Positions 10,501 through 24,835 are shown, counted from the stretch's first letter. The stretch is DNA of 64,000 nucleotides from Seriola aureovittata (GCF_021018895.1 NC_079368.1:2567001-2631000), one strand, 5' to 3'. Made by a program: numbers and translations. Notes: generated from the sequence alone by a model not told the origin.

Positions 10501-13500
10501 TCTTTTCTGATTGGCTGACTGTTCTCTGAGTGATCTAATAAAAATAGCAGATTTCAGGTAAACACTCAGAGAAACTAATTCCTGCAAGGTTGGATGATGG
10601 GTTGCTGCGTGGCCGAAAGAGGTGAGTGATTTGTTGTGACATCACAAAGTCACAGAAGTCCTGACGGCTGGTTTTAAGGCTCAGTTTCTGAATACAGGCT
10701 GTGTGCATTCCTCTGTGGATTGAGCACTATTATACTATCTCAGTATTAATATAGAACCTAAACCTGCTTTATAATCAAACAACACAAGGACATCTACCTT
10801 TGTACTATTTGGACCTTTAAAGGAACAAAATTACTCTGCAGACATAAAGGAAAAACTAACCCTCTCCTTCAACATGTGAAAACATCTTAGCCTTACAGTA
10901 CTTTGCATTTGAAATAACACAGGACTAACTGTACTAGATTTATTCATTCTGCTGTCACTGAGACCTGCCGGGTTCCTGTAGTCTAGCCTGCAGACTGACA
11001 TGCATGAAACACGGCCCATGACATCACTGGCTGCACACATTTAATCCATACTAATGTCATTCAGCTGCTTATTGATCCCACGTGGTGCAGGAAGAGCACG
11101 GGTCCTAGATCCAGAAACAGGGATCCAGAGGAGGTGGAGAGAAATAAAACCCATGAGAAATGCTAAAGTTCAACTTCAGCATCTGGAAATAACGCTGTGC
11201 TGGTGTCTGCAGATATACGCTTCCCCTACAGTTTATACTTTGTTACTGTGAATCAGCTGATGATAATGATGATAATTAATTTGCCAAAGATGATGGTGAT
11301 TATAAGGCTGAGGATTCTGTGGAGGAGCATCAACAGTAATTAGTGCCTGTCACTGTGTTGTCCTCCACGCTGATGTCGGCTCTTTTCTCTGTTTGTCAGG
11401 TGTTCAACCCACAGATCTGTATTTGTCTGACTCCTGACATGTTTACCAACTGTAATACAGTACACATCCACACGCTGACTGGCTGATATTATATAATTTG
11501 CTTTTACCGGTGGATGAAATTCTCTTGCATAAGCAAACAAATACACAATGCCTTTAGCAGCGAGCAGTTTCCCTCATTTAGACCTCATCATAAAAAATGG
11601 AGAGGTGCTGGGGTGTGAGCTGTGTAACCAATTTGTAAGGGAAACCTTTCCGGACATGGAGCGTCCTGTCCAGGCAGAGAATGATCAGGTAGTGAGCAAC
11701 GTGAAATCAAACCTGAAAACCCTGTCCACTCGCCTCGACAACCACATGACTGAGTCACCACACACCCTGAGAGATCAGAGTTTGTCTCAGAGGAACCGTG
11801 ATCGGACCAGGACCAGCTCCAAGTAAGAAACTACTTTTGGCTGAACTGGTTCTTCAAATAGTCCTTGACAAATGAGTCTTTTAAATAAATGATTCTTTGT
11901 TGATCCCGTTGAGAGTGAGAGGTGGTCAGAAGGCAGGATCTCAGTCTAAACTGTGGCGTACACAACCTCCTCTTTAGCTGGGATTCATTTGATGCGAGGC
12001 CAGTCAGTAATAAATTTGGTCTTGATCTATAAGAAGGTTGGAGGTGCCAGAAAGACCCTCTCTGAGCAGGTCTACCGCACTTTCATATTGTTGCATGAAT
12101 TTAATCCAGTCTGGTGCAGCAAAACTTCTGGTTTCATGTGTAGAAAAATGCTTCTTTCGTGTGGATGTAGTGTTTAACTGCTGAGCTGAGATGAGCTGGA
12201 TACGTGGCGTGTGCGTGGTGGCTGCAGAACATTTCAACGCCCGTGTTAATGGGTTAGAGTGGACACACTGCTTGCGTGACGCATGTGTCTCTAGCCTCCC
12301 AGCGACACAATGACAGTTTTTCTGTCAAAAATAAATAAGAAATGAATTTATAATGAAGAGAAATCCAACACTCTAGTAACCTGTAAACTCTATGTGGAGA
12401 GATAGAGCTACTGCAGCAGAGACTCAGCCTGTGTAAACACACACGGGTGCTTCTCCATAGCAGTTCAGTGATGCAGCCGCCTCGCTCACGCAACGCAACG
12501 CAACGCAACGCAGGCAGCGTGTTCCCTCTATAAGACTCAGAGTTATCCAGGATTAAGATTCTATTCACTGCTGAGTCTCAAACACCGCAGACCTGGTTTA
12601 GTTTCTAAACATCTGAATCATTGTACATCTGATGTAATTTTATTCTCTGCTGAACAGACCTCAGTGAGGGAAATCTCTATGTAGCTGCTCGGCGATGACT
12701 GACTTATTTTCTGGGTAATAGTAACAAGGAGGAAGATCTCCTCATCATCTCCTCATGATGCAGCAGTTCTTCTGTTTCACCGTCCATCCAACAATATGTA
12801 CAAACATTCACAAGTCATTATTGCATCCTTAAACAGATTGATAAGATTTGTTTTTAATGAATGCACAGAATAACGGTGCAATTTAACCAGTGTCTTAGCT
12901 GGTGAGAGTCCAGGAGCTAGATAAGGTCAGGTAGCTTTATTTTTATAGCACCTGTCAACAACAAGGTTTGATATTAGTTTAGTTTTACTTGTCAGTGACT
13001 AGGCTCATTTGGTTTTCTATACAGTGAGTTTGCACATTAACACAGTATGGGTGATGAAGGACTGGACAGATCAGTTCTGACCCACATCTTTCATTTGTGC
13101 TAACCTGCAGGCCACGCTAGCTCCAGCAGCTCATGTTTACAACCATACACACACTATTTCCTGGCCACTACATCTCACCAGAAATCACTGTAAAAGCCTC
13201 ATCTTTGTGAGAGCAGGAAACCACGCCTCAGTATGGCACCACGCCCCACCCATGTTACCACAGCAAGCCATGCCCCCACCAGTATTTCATGCCCCAACCC
13301 CATACACATAATCACATTATGTGAGATAGGAAACCAGAAGCACACTGTCAGGGGAGGCAAACGTTTAGGCCCCTCATATTGGCAACTATAAACCTCCCTT
13401 AAACCTCCCAGACAAGACACTATACAAAGCACTGCTGCCGCCTCAAAGCCCCCCCGAAATAGGACCCCTGATGATGTGTGCTGTAGCTAGTGTCTACCAA

Positions 13501-15373
13501 TAGCCTGCATGTGAGGTGTTTAGGGAACATCGTCAAATTGTACTGTCATTTAGAGGACATGTAGTCTGGATGTGAGGTGTTTGTGGGTGGGTGAGGGGTT
13601 TCATCGATGGGCTTCTTTGCCCCCCAGGGTCCGGGGTCACCACTGGAGGAAACATTACAGTAATAAATAAGAGATTGAAAATTTAGTAACTTGTATCTTA
13701 CATTAGAAATGGGAAGTCACTTCACAATGAAGAGTATGGAAGTTCTCTGTGAACAGAAACTCATGTTCATAAACACTGTTCTCGAAAAATATTTCCAAAA
13801 TGATCTACATACAGTTTTGTTGCTGTGGAGTTGAAGCTGAAGTGTGAAGTGGATTATTTTTGGCTACCACCAACACAAGAAGCACTCCAGCAGTTCAGTA
13901 TCTTCCTGACCTTGAAGTTCACCCTATTTGTCAGGTAGTTTCATCTTCAGCGCTGTGAGAGGCATTTAGAAAACAGGTGGAAGTTTCATTCATTGAAATG
14001 AAGTTGCAGAGTTTTGGCTATTCTGTTAAAAATAAAGTCAGTTAAGGCCTTTTCGATGAAACAATACATAAATGCAGGGTGAAATTTATCACTGATGAAA
14101 TACAGCATGTCATTTATTTGCCTTATGTTAAATTCTTTCGTTCGTCTGTCACTCACAACAAACCATATCACTATATGCCACCCAACAGCTTCACTGATGT
14201 CAGATCATTGACAACAAGAAGTGAAACCATCCAAGCAGACTGTCCAAACTAACACACTGTTAAAGAACGTCTAAGTTAAACAGCCCACATTTAAACTGTA
14301 GATCTGCTCAGATGAATTAAATTCATTATTGAAGTATCACCTTTAAAAAGTGTCAACAACTCATTATTTCCTCTGATCTTTTTATAAATTAATTTCAGAA
14401 AACTCCATGAAAGGTAAAAATATGAAAAAAAATTACATTTGCTCATAATTATATTTCCAATGACTGTAACATAATGATTGTAACGTAATGAGACCTTCCC
14501 CGACATCCTCTGTTGCCTGTAACAGTCTGTGGACTAATTTCTCATGTCAGTAACGAAGTGCAGCAACACATCTCAGTTCACTAACCGTTAGCTTTAGCAT
14601 CCAGTGCATTGAGCTTTGCTGACTTTGCTGAAAACTAGACAAACAGCAATTGTTAAAGCTGGCTAGCTAGCTAACGCTGATGTAACATGAATGCAATCAA
14701 AGTATCATGCTACGTGATTGAATTAGCTCAACATCACCTATATTGTGCTAGCTATCAGGCTGGTAATATTAGGCTTCATAAATCCTATATCAAACTATAG
14801 TCTCTCATAACCACACCTGTATTTAATGCATTAGTTTGATGCAGTTTTAGTTCTGATTAGCATGTTTATTAGTATGCTAATGCTACATCAGCATAGCTCT
14901 CAGTGTGGTAACTGTGTACAGTGCGTTTGGTTTTGTCAGGTAGGATCTTAACTTGTGTACGTGGTTGGATATTTGAATGCATATTTAAATGCATTTAAAT
15001 TCACATTCTACTCGTTCTTCATATAAATACATGTATGAATGTATTTTTAAATCACTCAAATTTTGCATCTGCTATTAATATTTCTTTTTGTTATTTTCTG
15101 TACACAGTTCTCACTGGTAAAGATCTCGATCTCATAGTGACTTCCTGATTTAATAAAGTACAAATAAAATGAATGAAGTTAAAACTGAAATGGCCAGAAG
15201 CTTTTGGTTGACTGAAGTGGCTCATGGGACAGCGAGGAGCAGGAAACTCCAACTGGCCCCTGTGAGCAGTAAATGTGTCGCTTCGTCCTGACCCGTCCTG
15301 ACTGCAGCGGCCGGAGTGAGGTGCACGTCATCCACTCTTCCCCTTTCCCCTGTCTGTTTACACTATCTCTATC
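10501..15373. other. No gene seen; mostly unique sequence
   Basis: No gene recognised. The 92-codon open frame at 11548-11826 includes a CxxC pair (CELC) but matches nothing I know and has no splice context. A (CAACG)4 pentanucleotide lies at 12491-12510. The stretch 14580-14900 is rich in GCTAGC and TTAGC words typical of old fish repeats, with no classifiable unit. Confidence 0.55.
12491..12510 (+). repeat. (CAACG)4 pentanucleotide repeat
   Basis: Four perfect CAACG units, an uncommon CpG-bearing microsatellite motif. Confidence 0.95.

Positions 15374-15406
<33 letters not shown>
15374..15406 (+). repeat. (AAT)11 microsatellite
   Basis: Eleven perfect AAT units. Confidence 0.98.
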
Positions 15407-15408
<2 letters not shown>

Positions 15409-18002
15409 AAGCAAATTACAAAGAAAAAATAAAATCCACCTACAGTCTTACCCTGCCGTCATCGTCTGTCTCAGATTACCTCCCACGGACGTGTGGGGAC
15501 AAACAAACACGTGTGTTTTATTTTGCTATAGCAGGTGAAGCAGCCATTATTCTTTTGTTCAACTAAAACCAATGTCAAAAGTGTCTCTGACCAATTACTA
15601 AAAAACTTAAAGTACATGTGTCATCTGTAGGTAAATATTAGTGAAGTCTGTGTGTTTAAATATATTGTACTTTCTTACTAAAATTTGTAAAGATGAAGTT
15701 TTGGAAACTGATGTTAAATACTACAGGATCATATTATAATTGTTGTGGAAGCTGTCAGGTCTTTTTTTTTTTTTTACCTTCTTTCTTGTGTCTTAGAAAT
15801 TGTTTAAATAATCTTTACATTTTAGTTTAATTAATGTATTTGGTTATTCAACAGAATATTTGTTTTTCTGTTCTCACAGAAACTTTAATAAAGTGTCTCA
15901 GACTTCAGTCTTACTCTTCTCATTCTCAAGTTTTCACTAAACTTAGAAACGCGTTGGGAAATGTTGCCTCAGTTATTTTGAGTAATATCTCAGTAACTCC
16001 CAAAAAACACTTCCTGTTGTTATGCCGACATATAGTAAACTACAATAATGGAGGCATGTGTTCCTGATTCAGGTAATAAAATGACATTATCAGGCAAATG
16101 CCGTTTGTGGTGTACGCCCGATAGCGCAGCTCACTCCCATTTAACAAGCTGTCAGAGTGTAAAGAACCTGTGCTGCTGAAAGGACCTGAGACTCGCGCCT
16201 TTTGCCCACAAGCCAGAGGTTTGATCCTGCGTCACATTCAGAGGTAACAATAGGCCGGGTCACCGGATCTGCGGGGTTCCTCTGAACCTGACAACAGTTT
16301 CCTCTCCGACAAATGTGTCCCACATTTTTCAAATAGTGCACGTTTGACACTTGTGTCAGTAGTTAACCCTTGGTTTGTCAATATAGATTATTGATTTTTC
16401 TCAATGCCGTTCCCAGCCTCGTGTCCTCTGTGTTGTTTCTGCGGGTGTAAAGAGCAGCTGCTTGTCAGAGATGCTGGCTCCTCAGCAACGTGACACATAC
16501 ACTCTTTTCATGGTCAGGTGGCTCCGTAGGAAACAGGATCTCAGCCACATAAACCACAAGAGGTTTGAATTGGGACAAGATAGTTGCAAGGGAACAGAAA
16601 TCAGACAGTGCATCCTGTATTCTGATACACTGCAAAAAGGGAATGTGCCTCATGCAAGAATAAAAATGGACCCCTCCCCTCTGCTCGAAGCCTTCTCTTC
16701 CTTTTTAAAACTAGTGAAGCGTTCTCATACTCCCCGCGCTGATGCCCTGACTGCTGAGTCTGGGTAATGTCTGCTGCAGCTGATCATCTGTCACTCATTG
16801 CTGCTATCAGTCTGATAGTGTTCCTGACTGTACATGGAGACTGGATCCCTGCCCTGGGAGAGATTATTGACAGGTGACAGCTAATGTTATGTTTTAACAA
16901 AAACCATGCAGCACTGGCCGCAGTCGAAAAATCTATTAGCACGCTCACGACATACACTTCTGCTGCAGTTTAACATGTTAAACCGTATTAAACCATATCA
17001 GCCATTTCTTTTGTTGAAGAAGAAAAAAATAAACATGGTGGTTGTGTCTGAAGTATATCTTCATTTATTTTCTAACACTTTCTGCAGTTTGAATTAAGAG
17101 TGAAATTTATTCTCCACGTTCACGCTAAAATTCCTGTGATAAAGTGTTGACCACAGCCTGTAGACGCTCAACCAGAAATATGCATTTCAAACAAAGCTCA
17201 TGTATTTTATCAGCTCTGTCACTGCAATCATTTTGTCTCTTTAAGATAATAAATATATTTTCTCCAGTTTAGTAATTCCTGTAGCATTTTACCAACCTCG
17301 ATCAGCTGTAAGAGTTCACAGTCAGTTTATCTTTAAAAGTTAACGATAATGTTTTTAAAAAAATAAAAATTCTTTCATGATTTTATATCAAATTCTCTTC
17401 ACTGTATCACGGACGGTTCAGGGTTTTAGAGTCACATTAAACGATTGGTGTAAAAACCTTTACATGTTGGTATGACGTCGGTTTTACACATAGTTTTTTA
17501 AACCAATAACAAAATGACTGATTTGTGTTGTTGTCTTGTTGTTTAACTAAATTATTATGTACAAATATTTATGAAATCATTTTATATGTCAGTAGGTTTT
17601 CTGTCCGTGTACTGTATGAACAAGTTAAACACCACAGGATTCCTGGTTTAATTTTGTGCCTTAATCAAGTTTAGATTAATCAAAATACACTTTCCCATGA
17701 GCTTGTAGTTCTATACATTTCTAATCTAAACATTTATTTATATTTATAAAGAACTGAATTGAATTATTTTGTGATGTAAATGGATGAGTACTATATACTT
17801 ATAATAGTTCAGGCGCAGCTGATTCTGATCCTGACTGTGAATTATCTAAAGAAAAGAAAAAAAACTACGTCGTTAACGCAGCTGAATAAATAACTTTAGG
17901 AAGAATAATATAAAATAATACAAAAACACATAAATGAACGTGTGCTTCAATCAGTGAACAACAAGCAACATAATCTCGCAACCATTATATTAATGCATAT
18001 AT

Positions 18003-18006
<4 letters not shown>
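15407..18006. other. No gene seen; possible old tRNA-like remnant
   Basis: Mostly AT-rich unique sequence. At 16115-16225 a TAGCGCAGCTCACTCCC word (A-box-like) and GAGGTTTGATCCTG (B-box-like) occur about 95 bases apart, roughly twice the normal A-to-B spacing, so a decayed tRNA-derived SINE with an insertion is possible but weak. Confidence 0.4.

Positions 18007-18039
<33 letters not shown>
18007..18039 (+). repeat. (AC)n microsatellite
   Basis: An uninterrupted AC run of 33 bases, flanked by ATAC and ATAT steps. Confidence 0.98.
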
Positions 18040-18044
<5 letters not shown>

Positions 18045-20879
18045 GAAACAGTCCTTTCATAATTATGCTTGCATGTTGTTTCCCCCTTTAAGGAAAACAT
18101 CAGGTGATTTGCCTCTTTACAGAAAATATGACAGTCTCATCACACAGTGACAGACTGAGCCGCAACAGTAACAACAACTGCAACACGACACACACACATT
18201 GATCATTTCACATGTTCCCACAGACAGGTGAACCCCCACCCCCACCCCCCACGCCACCCCACCCCCACCCCCTCTCTCAGCATTAAGGTAAATCAGCTTG
18301 GCTTACCTTCAACAACAAACACATGTATGTTTAGTGAGTGCAGGCTGGAGGCACACGAGGTGCTCGCATGGAAGGTGCTAGATCGGAAACTTGGGGGGAT
18401 AAGAGTGAGAAAAAAAAGCTCATTGGGAATCAGCAGACGCTCTTTCCCCCTTTTATCAAAGAATCTTTCATAAACACATTAGGGACGAATCGCCCACCTG
18501 CATGATGTTTTCCCCTCCTACTTCGCCTTCCATTTTTCCAGCCTACTGCCCAGGACAAAGCAAAAGGTGCACCTCTAAGGTGTCCTCTCAGTGGAGAGGT
18601 TTCTCCTTCTTTATTTCAAACAGACGAGCCCTTCTCTCCCCTCACACCAAATGCAATGCAGTGGGGCCCAGCTTTATTTCCCTCCGTGGGGAAAAACCTG
18701 AGCAGGGGACAACAGAAAGTGGCTTTAGAATACAGGTCTGAAAGAGGGCAGCTGTAGTCTGAATGAGAGTCTATGTGCCTTTGTGTTTTAAATGAGCATT
18801 GTCTGTCACTCAGTCCAGGGCATGGATTCTGGGGCAGCCATAGGGGGAATATCTCCAACTACATGTTAAAACCAAGAGCTCCAGGAATATAACATTTATA
18901 TGTGGAGTATACAGCACAGAGGTCACCCTCATTACATGTCAGCAGTATCGTTTAAACTCACGTATGTGCTTGTTTTCTAGCTAATGCTCTAAATTTCATC
19001 GGGGGAAAAAAAAAAAAATTACTATAGCAGGATAATTATAGATTTTCTTGCTTCACTAAATGTATTGCCCCTCCTAGTTGCCCTGGCTGCTCTGTCCAGG
19101 TGAAGGGAAGTGAGGAAGGTGCTTTTCTTTGTCGCCCCATCCTCACCACCTTGTCCTGCATTGTGTCCCTGAAAACATAATGAGATTTTCAAGTGTAGCG
19201 CCACCTGGTATATCCACTTTCTTTTCTGTGCTCCGTCCCCTCTCCACACCGGCGACGGCTGCCAAAGTACCAGTGAAAAGAACGGTTTGTCTGTCCCCCG
19301 GTTAAAGATGCACTCGCTGAACGGAAATTCAACCTGATTCATAAAGTGGAACAAAGAGCAGAGATGCATCCACAGCTAATTGAAATGATACAGACTCACA
19401 CAAAAGACTGTAAACCGTGGCGTTAATGCGCTCGGTGGAAATCCTCTCCACATCACGTCCTCTGAGCTGCTTTTATTTATGTATTAGCTGCAGTAAATCA
19501 TCACACACATCTTCATTTCACTCATTTGTGTTAAAGTCTTTATTAATACTGTTGTCTCTGCTAGTTACCACTGTCTCTTTGGTTGCACTAAATCTCAGGG
19601 GCCTCACCTTTAAGGCGAACGGCCTGTTAGGGGCAGATTCACTCACTTCTGTTCTCTTTCATTCATCACATTTTCATTTGCATACACTGTCAGAACGAGG
19701 ACGACTTTATATAATAAAACATAAGCAGGCATTTTCAAAAGCTCTTAAGTTTACAACGCTAAGACTAAAGTCTGACCCCCTCTCACATCTAAAGACCATG
19801 TGTCATCAAGTCTCTAAAACTACAAGATTGTGTAAAGACTGGGGATCTTACAGGGTCACTATTTAAAGGCTAGATTCCTTTGAGATTATTTCCCATCATG
19901 CTCCTGGTGGAAATTTACAGGAAGAAATACTTATTGCTCAATTTTCATTATTATTAACATTATCATTATTATTATTGTATAAAGTTAGTAACTCAACATA
20001 TATATAATTGTCATAATTTGCCCCCCTTGTTTGGACTATGTATTTATGACTTCCTGTTTTACTTTGAAATGATTTTTGCCTCCCTCGTGTCTTGAGTTTA
20101 CTGCTTCCTGTTTGGTGCTAGAGAAGTCGACAGTGTCGACGTCATTGAACGTCACTATCTGCATGAGACAAGACTGAAAACTGAGGATGACATTAAACAT
20201 GATTGATTTTACAAACACGTGAAGAAGAAATAAAGACTGACTGAAGACAGCTCAGACCATCTCCTGACTCCAGATGATGGAGCAAAGTTCAAATTAGAAA
20301 GTTGTCTATGACACTGAAAAAGTTTGAATAACACGTCTTTAAGTTTGAATTTTTTTTTTTTTTTGTTTAAATACTTTTTCAATGTTCATTACACTTTAAC
20401 TTCTTACAGTGTAACCAGGACCGGACCTGTCCAGCTCTGACCCAGGAGCGAGCAGATGATGTGACTGTGTGTGCGTCATGACGATACAGTGATGAACATC
20501 TGTTAAAGACCAAGGTATTTTTGTGATTATCATTGTGTGACCACAGATAAGTGATGTTTATACATGACTCCTTACAGCTGGAGGCTGCTGCTACACAACA
20601 CAGCACCACAGTCTCATCACGTCCCACCACCTTCATGCCAGAGCCTGTCGCTAACCCTCAGGTGTCACTTCAGGGGCTCAGGGCTCTGTCCTGCACACAG
20701 TGTCCACAGTGTTTGCTGCTCAGAAGGTGAAAGGAAGCTCTGAAGGAAGTGCACCAGCACTATAGCTTTTGTTTTCACAGCATGGAAGGGGAAGGGGGGG
20801 CGGAGTTATGAGCGGACCCACGGAGTCAATCCCTGTGCTCCTCTCCGTCGTCACCTCTCCTGACCGCTGCTGAAAGACG
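18040..20879. other. No gene seen
   Basis: A C-rich imperfect repeat (CCCCCACC-type units) lies at about 18230-18272, just downstream of ACACAC runs. A 149-codon plus-strand frame at 19417-19866 and a 115-codon minus-strand frame at 19022-19369 have no family features. 20100-20160 holds GTCGAC twice and two TGACGT-like words. Nothing is called as a gene. Confidence 0.55.
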
Positions 20880-21060
20880 CCTCAGACTTTTGTCACCAGC
20901 AGGTTATTGTATTTCTAATTAAGCCAGGCTAATCTCTCCAGCTTTGTGCCGCTCGCAAAGTGATATGGGTGCATCACCGCGGCAAAGCAACAGTTATTGG
21001 ACCAACATGGACCCTCCTGGCCCAGGAGCAGCCAGAATTTGGAGTTTATTTAAAAGGTTT
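20880..21060. other. Candidate conserved noncoding block
   Basis: Repeat-free segment with TTTCTAATTAAGCC (a homeodomain core), GTGCCGCTCGCAAAGTG and CACCGCGGCAAAGC. Its composition differs from the AT-rich flanks. Inference only. Confidence 0.3.
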
Positions 21061-21289
21061 TGAAGGGACAACACTTGTATGTTACTTCTTGGGAAGACCT
21101 TGGTCCACCAATGCTCACAGAGATGTGAAAACGTCATATCGCTTCTATGTAAATCAGGCAAAGACCCCACACTTTGTACCAGGTATAGACCGATATCATT
21201 ACTGAATTCTGATATAAAACTGTTCACCAAAAGTCCAGCTCTTCGGTTAGACCCGGTCATACCTAAACTAGTGTTAACTGGAAGCCACT

Positions 21290-21480
21290 CTCAGATCCTG
21301 CTCTTTTCTGATTGGTTCACTGACCTGTTGCTACTGGAGCTCCAGAGAGAAGCCTGAGAGAGGAGATGTAAAACTACACTGAGATGGTTTTTGGTTCTTA
21401 AAACCATAATATAATAATATAATATATCTTCTTATGGATCAACACCTCAAATAACAGGAAAATATGGAGCTTTAAATTAA
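21290..21480 (-). repeat. Dispersed repeat, family C copy 2
   Basis: Its minus strand matches 10350-10500. The match includes the GGTTTTAAGAACCAAAAAC core and the CCAATCAGAA word. An AT-rich spacer (ATATAATAATATAATATAT) sits where copy 1 has a different AT run. Confidence 0.75.
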
Positions 21481-21516
21481 AATGATAACAAAAAAACATG
21501 AATAACAATTATACGT

Positions 21517-21540
21517 TATATATATATATATATATATATA
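21517..21540 (+). repeat. (TA)12 microsatellite
   Basis: Perfect TA run just outside the family C copy, followed by a T-run at 21557-21568. Confidence 0.95.
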
Positions 21541-21559
21541 TTTATTATCAGCCGTTTTT

Positions 21560-24472
21560 TTTTTTTTGGCGTACAACATTACTCAGGTCGTTGATTCACA
21601 ATCTACCTGGTTGTTGGTCCAAATGAATGTGAGGATATAATTTAACATTACTGCTGCACCTGCAGGTCAGAGTTTGATGCAAAGGTTCCCAGTCCTACGT
21701 ACCGCTCACACCTTGCTGATGTCACTCCCTGTGTGCCTGGTCAACACTGTGTTACTTCACTCATCTCAGCTGCCAGACGCAGTGACAGTGCTGGTGTTTG
21801 TTCTGCCGGCTGGGTGTGTCTCGCAGGCCCCGACTGAGGCCGGAGCCGTCCACCCCACATGTGGAGCCCAGACACTTTCACAGAGCGGCCCAATGTTTGG
21901 GGACTTCTCTCTTCCCTCCGATCGGATTTCAGGCCAGAATAAAAAGAGTCTCAACACTTTTGTCAGCGGAATGAAAGACTCTCATCTCTCTGTGGGTCAT
22001 TGTGGACGGAGGCCAGCGCCACTGTACGTCCGACCTATTTACCTGACTCAGCAGCAGACTTCCACAGTCTAAACAACACAAAGGAGCCATCTGTAAAACA
22101 AATATTGCAGCAAGTTGGCACTGGCTTCACTTTCAGCTTTTATACTCGCTGCCATCATGCTGATATATGATGACTATTACTATTGGATCTGAAGAAACTT
22201 TATTATAATGAATTAGAGTTTAAGATGCTGGTAAACATGAGGCACAATGCAACCTGAAGTGCTTTATATTGTACAGCTAAAATACCGTTGACCAAGAACA
22301 GAGTTGCAGGGAAACCCAGTATATCACAACCAGGGTTTTATTTTTTGTGGAGAATATGAATCCTGTTGCTGGAAATGACTCAGGAGATCAGGAAACACGG
22401 TGACATCACTAAGAAGAGGTCAGGGCTGGGCATCACCACTGATTTCCCAATTCGATTCAGTATGGATTCAGTCAGAGATATTTCACTTTCAATACCAGTT
22501 TTTCTTGAGACTCAGAGAACTAAAGCCACAGTGTCATTATTTGCTGTGACATCTTAATTAGGCAATCAGACATACATCCTAATCCTAATAATCACATTGT
22601 GATTAGTATGTATTATTATGTTGTATGTATTTTATTATTATTACTATGTATCATTAACTGATGGTTCCAACAACCATGTGTATTAAGTTTGCGATCCCTG
22701 TTCATTTCACACTGCTTCCTGTAACACTTCACTAAAGCTGCACACAAAGTGATACCATGACAACACAATCTCAAGACCGCAGCATCCCATCAAACAGAAA
22801 TATTCTCAGTGTCTGGAGTAAAGACGGAGACACCGGTGGGTTAAAGACATTAAACAGAATCATATGAATCCATCTGTGTAAATGATTTGGACTGCAGTGA
22901 TACCTGACGTAGGAAAAAGAGGACAGTAAAATACAGTGAAGCTCACAGGTGGCGTCGCAGGTGAGGTGACAGCTGCAGAGTCTGGGACTTCCTTCTCCTC
23001 CATCCAAATCAAGAGCTGCAGCCTGCTGAGTGTGATTAGTGCCATTGATAGGCCAATTAGAGGCAGGCGAGCCCTTTGCCAGGTATCACCTGCCAACCTC
23101 GCCACTTCACCCCTCACACCCCCGCTGCTCGACAACTCTCTCTCTCTCTCCGTACGTTTTGTCTTTCCCCGCTGTCCTTCCTTAAACTGAGCTTGACACA
23201 TTAAGGGTAAATAACCCCCTGCATGCTCTAGGGTCCCTGTCCAGCTTTGGGCCCCCTCAATCATTCAGCCCCATCTGACCCCCGTCCGCCCAAACTGGCA
23301 TATCATTTTAAATAATTTGTTCCTCTTGTAAATTACATCCAGTCGTTATGCCTTTGAAATAATTATCGTTAAAACGCTGTAGTTTTTAAATAGGTGATTT
23401 AAACTATAGTCCTAAAAACATATGGACACCCCAACCACATATTCTAGTGTCATTTTAATCTGGTCTGGTCTGATTTTGACTCTATTTCCACAGTGATACT
23501 GTAGTTATCAACATAATTTAAGCTTTAAATGGTTACTGCTTCTAACACACACGCAAAACAAATCTTGTCATATAGAATTAAATTTTGTCAGTAATTTTAC
23601 CTTCACTTTTCATTTTAAGGTGAATGCATTTCGTGTTATTCCTCATTGAACCTGTTCACCGGTCGACTGTCAGCTGTTGGTCTGTCACCATCGTCAACGT
23701 GACGCTGTAACTGACTCTAACTGTCGCCACTATCAGTGTTATGAAAGAGTTTTAACAGGGTGTTGTAAACTATGTGTAGATGGTAAAGTAATCAGACTGA
23801 ACATCTGTAACATCTGTACAGAGTTCTGATCTAAACCACACCGGCATGGGAGATGACCTGAAACACTGGCACCCTGTGGTACAGGAAGAAGGAGACAAAA
23901 CATCAATGTAAATAAACCTGATGTGTGTGAGAGACGGCAGAGACAAATCACAAAAGATGAGAATAAAAAAAGCTCCAAACTACAAACTACAACCAAATGA
24001 AACGTCACAAAAAAGCCCAGACCTTGGCATCATCAGGGGCCAATAGGTCTGTCCCCTCAATGTCACATAACCTTGTACCCTGTTTGATGTAAGCAGTGAA
24101 GATGTTAGATATTAATGTTTAGATATTACTGAGAATGCAGCTTTATCCTTATTTATCTGATTTTATGACTTTTTTTTGGGGGGGGGGTGGAAGGGGTTAT
24201 ATATGCAGTTTTTTCATTTACTTGCTTAATGTCCTTTCTGTAAGTCCTGAATATGTCCATATTATTGGATTATTTGCTTTGTCTGTCTGTCTTAACTATG
24301 TAAAACCACCATAAATAAAATGTAAAAACTTGAATGGAACATCCCCATCACTGATCACCTGATCAGATCACTGCTCTACTAAACAAATGACACTCAGCAC
24401 CAGCTGTTCTTCATGTTGTTGTACTGGCTCCAATGTTAAACATTAAAATCATGTGTTGCACAGCAATCAAGA
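21560..24472. other. No gene seen; one hAT-like end
   Basis: A 132-codon frame at 21674-22072 has no recognisable domains. An hAT-like fragment starts at 22421 (listed separately). A G10 run lies at 24178-24187. The rest is AT-rich. Confidence 0.55.
22421..22540 (+). mobile_element. hAT-like terminal fragment (CAGGGCTGGGCAT end)
   Basis: Begins CAGGGCTGGGCATC and continues with GATTTCCCAATTCGATTCAG, a pattern I recognise from hAT-type nonautonomous elements in fish. The matching right end was not found, so the end given is only where the recognisable pattern fades. Confidence 0.5.
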
Positions 24473-24835
24473 CATTCATTCATTCATTTATTCAATAGCC
24501 CCTGCTTATCCTTTTAGGGTCGGGGGGGGGGGGGGGCTGCAGCCAATCCCAGCTGACATTGGGCGAGGGCGGGGTACAAATGGACAGGTCTATCTATCAC
24601 AGGGCGAACATATAGAGACAATCAACCATTCACACTCGCTCTCACACCTACAGGCAATTTAGAGTCAACAATTAACATAACCTGCGTGTTTCTGGATCGT
24701 GGGATGAAGCTGGAGAACCCGGAGAGAACCCACACAGGTACGAGGAGAACATGGGAACTGGACAACAGAAAGAGCAGCTTCAAACCCAGAACCTTCCCGT
24801 GAGGTAACAGCGCTAACCACTGCACCACCGTGCAT
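24473..24835 (-). mobile_element. tRNA-headed interspersed repeat with (ATTC)n tail
   Basis: Read on the minus strand it begins GCACGGTGGTGCAGTGGTTAG, with a tRNA A-box-like word (TGGTGCAGTGG), then a degraded B box (GGTTTGAAGC), then TGTTCTCC.CGTACCTGTGTGG, GGTTCTCC, CTAAATTGCC, TAGGTGTGAG, GCGATAGA-like, CAGCTGGGATTGG and CTGCAGCC, and ends in repeated GAAT. This is a very abundant fish repeat. The tRNA-like head argues for a SINE; the long conserved body and tetranucleotide tail suggest a tail shared with a LINE. A G-run of 16 (24521-24536) has expanded inside it. Confidence 0.85.

Noticed and set aside
11548..11826. 92-codon plus-strand frame with a CELC pair
   Set aside because: No further zinc ligands, no family resemblance, no splice or promoter context; expected by chance in 64 kb.
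16115..16225. tRNA gene or SINE suggested by TAGCGCAGCTC and GAGGTTTGATCCTG
   Set aside because: A-to-B box spacing is about twice normal and no tRNA fold or SINE tail follows.
19417..19866. 149-codon plus-strand frame, the longest in the window
   Set aside because: Ser/Leu-rich composition with no domain pattern; overlapped by no supporting signal.
21674..22072. 132-codon plus-strand frame
   Set aside because: No recognisable domain; its minus strand is also partly open, which suggests composition rather than coding.
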